Below, piece after piece: positions 63,981 through 64,000 of a DNA stretch of 64,000 bases (within the stretch, counting starts at the first letter, position 1; every line of letters begins with the position of its first letter). Source of the stretch: Flavobacterium sp. I3-2 (GTDB lineage: Bacteria > Bacteroidota > Bacteroidia > Flavobacteriales > Flavobacteriaceae); contig NZ_CP058306.1 of the NCBI RefSeq assembly GCF_013389595.1, positions 1,736,001 to 1,800,000 on the forward strand, given 5' to 3'. The notes under the pieces are model-generated. The model was given only the letters and a program-made list of their open reading frames with translations, did no database searches and had not been told where the DNA came from. Made by a program: the position numbers and the translations under genes.

Positions 63981-64000
63981 CGATGAAAATTTATTTATTA

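Overview
The window is an AT-rich chromosomal segment of a gliding-lineage Bacteroidota, most likely family Flavobacteriaceae. Evidence: gldD and gldE in an operon with mutY and ssb; promoters of the Bacteroidota form TTG/TTTG - about 20 nt - TAnnTTTG; a TonB-dependent receptor with a carboxypeptidase-like N-terminal domain; PorT-like and DUF3078 outer-membrane proteins; and a type II-C CRISPR-Cas locus with 49-nt repeats. The genus cannot be fixed from sequence alone (Flavobacterium or Myroides-like is a guess).

Region 1 (1 to about 9.8 kb) is the right part of an integrated element. It holds a partial membrane protein, an XRE regulator, two large proteins that look like nucleotidyltransferase-HEPN relatives, a metallophosphoesterase, an AbiEi/AbiEii-like wHTH plus nucleotidyltransferase pair with a third unknown gene, and a minus-strand tyrosine integrase at its right edge.

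Region 2 (9.8-23.84 kb) is a second element of about 14 kb, bounded by 61-bp direct repeats made of the 3' end of a tRNA-Met(CAU) gene plus its terminator. Next to the left repeat are five helically phased GGTGTCACCC sites and a second tyrosine integrase. The element has an XRE regulator, a Sak4-like ATPase, a DUF3871-like protein, an SF3 helicase/primase, a GIY-YIG nuclease, an IS3-family insertion, a truncated hsdS, a type I hsdR without hsdM, and four small secreted proteins. It has neither capsid nor conjugation genes, which suggests a phage-satellite-like or mobilizable element. The two elements sit in tandem in one tRNA locus, and the intact tRNA should lie left of the window.

Region 3 (24-28.1 kb) carries a geranylgeranyl-reductase-family flavoprotein, a TonB receptor with a metal-repressor-like operator, and a thioredoxin-like protein. 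Region 4 (28.18-38.34 kb) is the type II-C locus: minus-strand tracrRNA, cas9 with a one-base frameshift that separates RuvC-I from the rest, cas1, cas2, and a 54-spacer array. The anti-repeat shows that the array is read on the minus strand, toward the cas genes. Two spacer pairs differ almost only at codon third positions, so they target homologous genes of related phages; one spacer is duplicated.

Region 5 (38.5-50.6 kb) holds a VIT/DUF2135 protein, a porin, two choloylglycine-hydrolase-family enzymes, glutamate decarboxylase, a glutamate/GABA antiporter and oleate hydratase: an acid, bile and fatty-acid tolerance cluster that suits animal-host life. Region 6 (50.8-64 kb) is ordinary core genome: an AsmA-like protein, gldD, gldE, ssb, mutY, an HU protein, a 30-residue AURKAIP1/bS22-like protein, RNase G, a PorT-like barrel, tadA, dxs and a DUF3078 protein.
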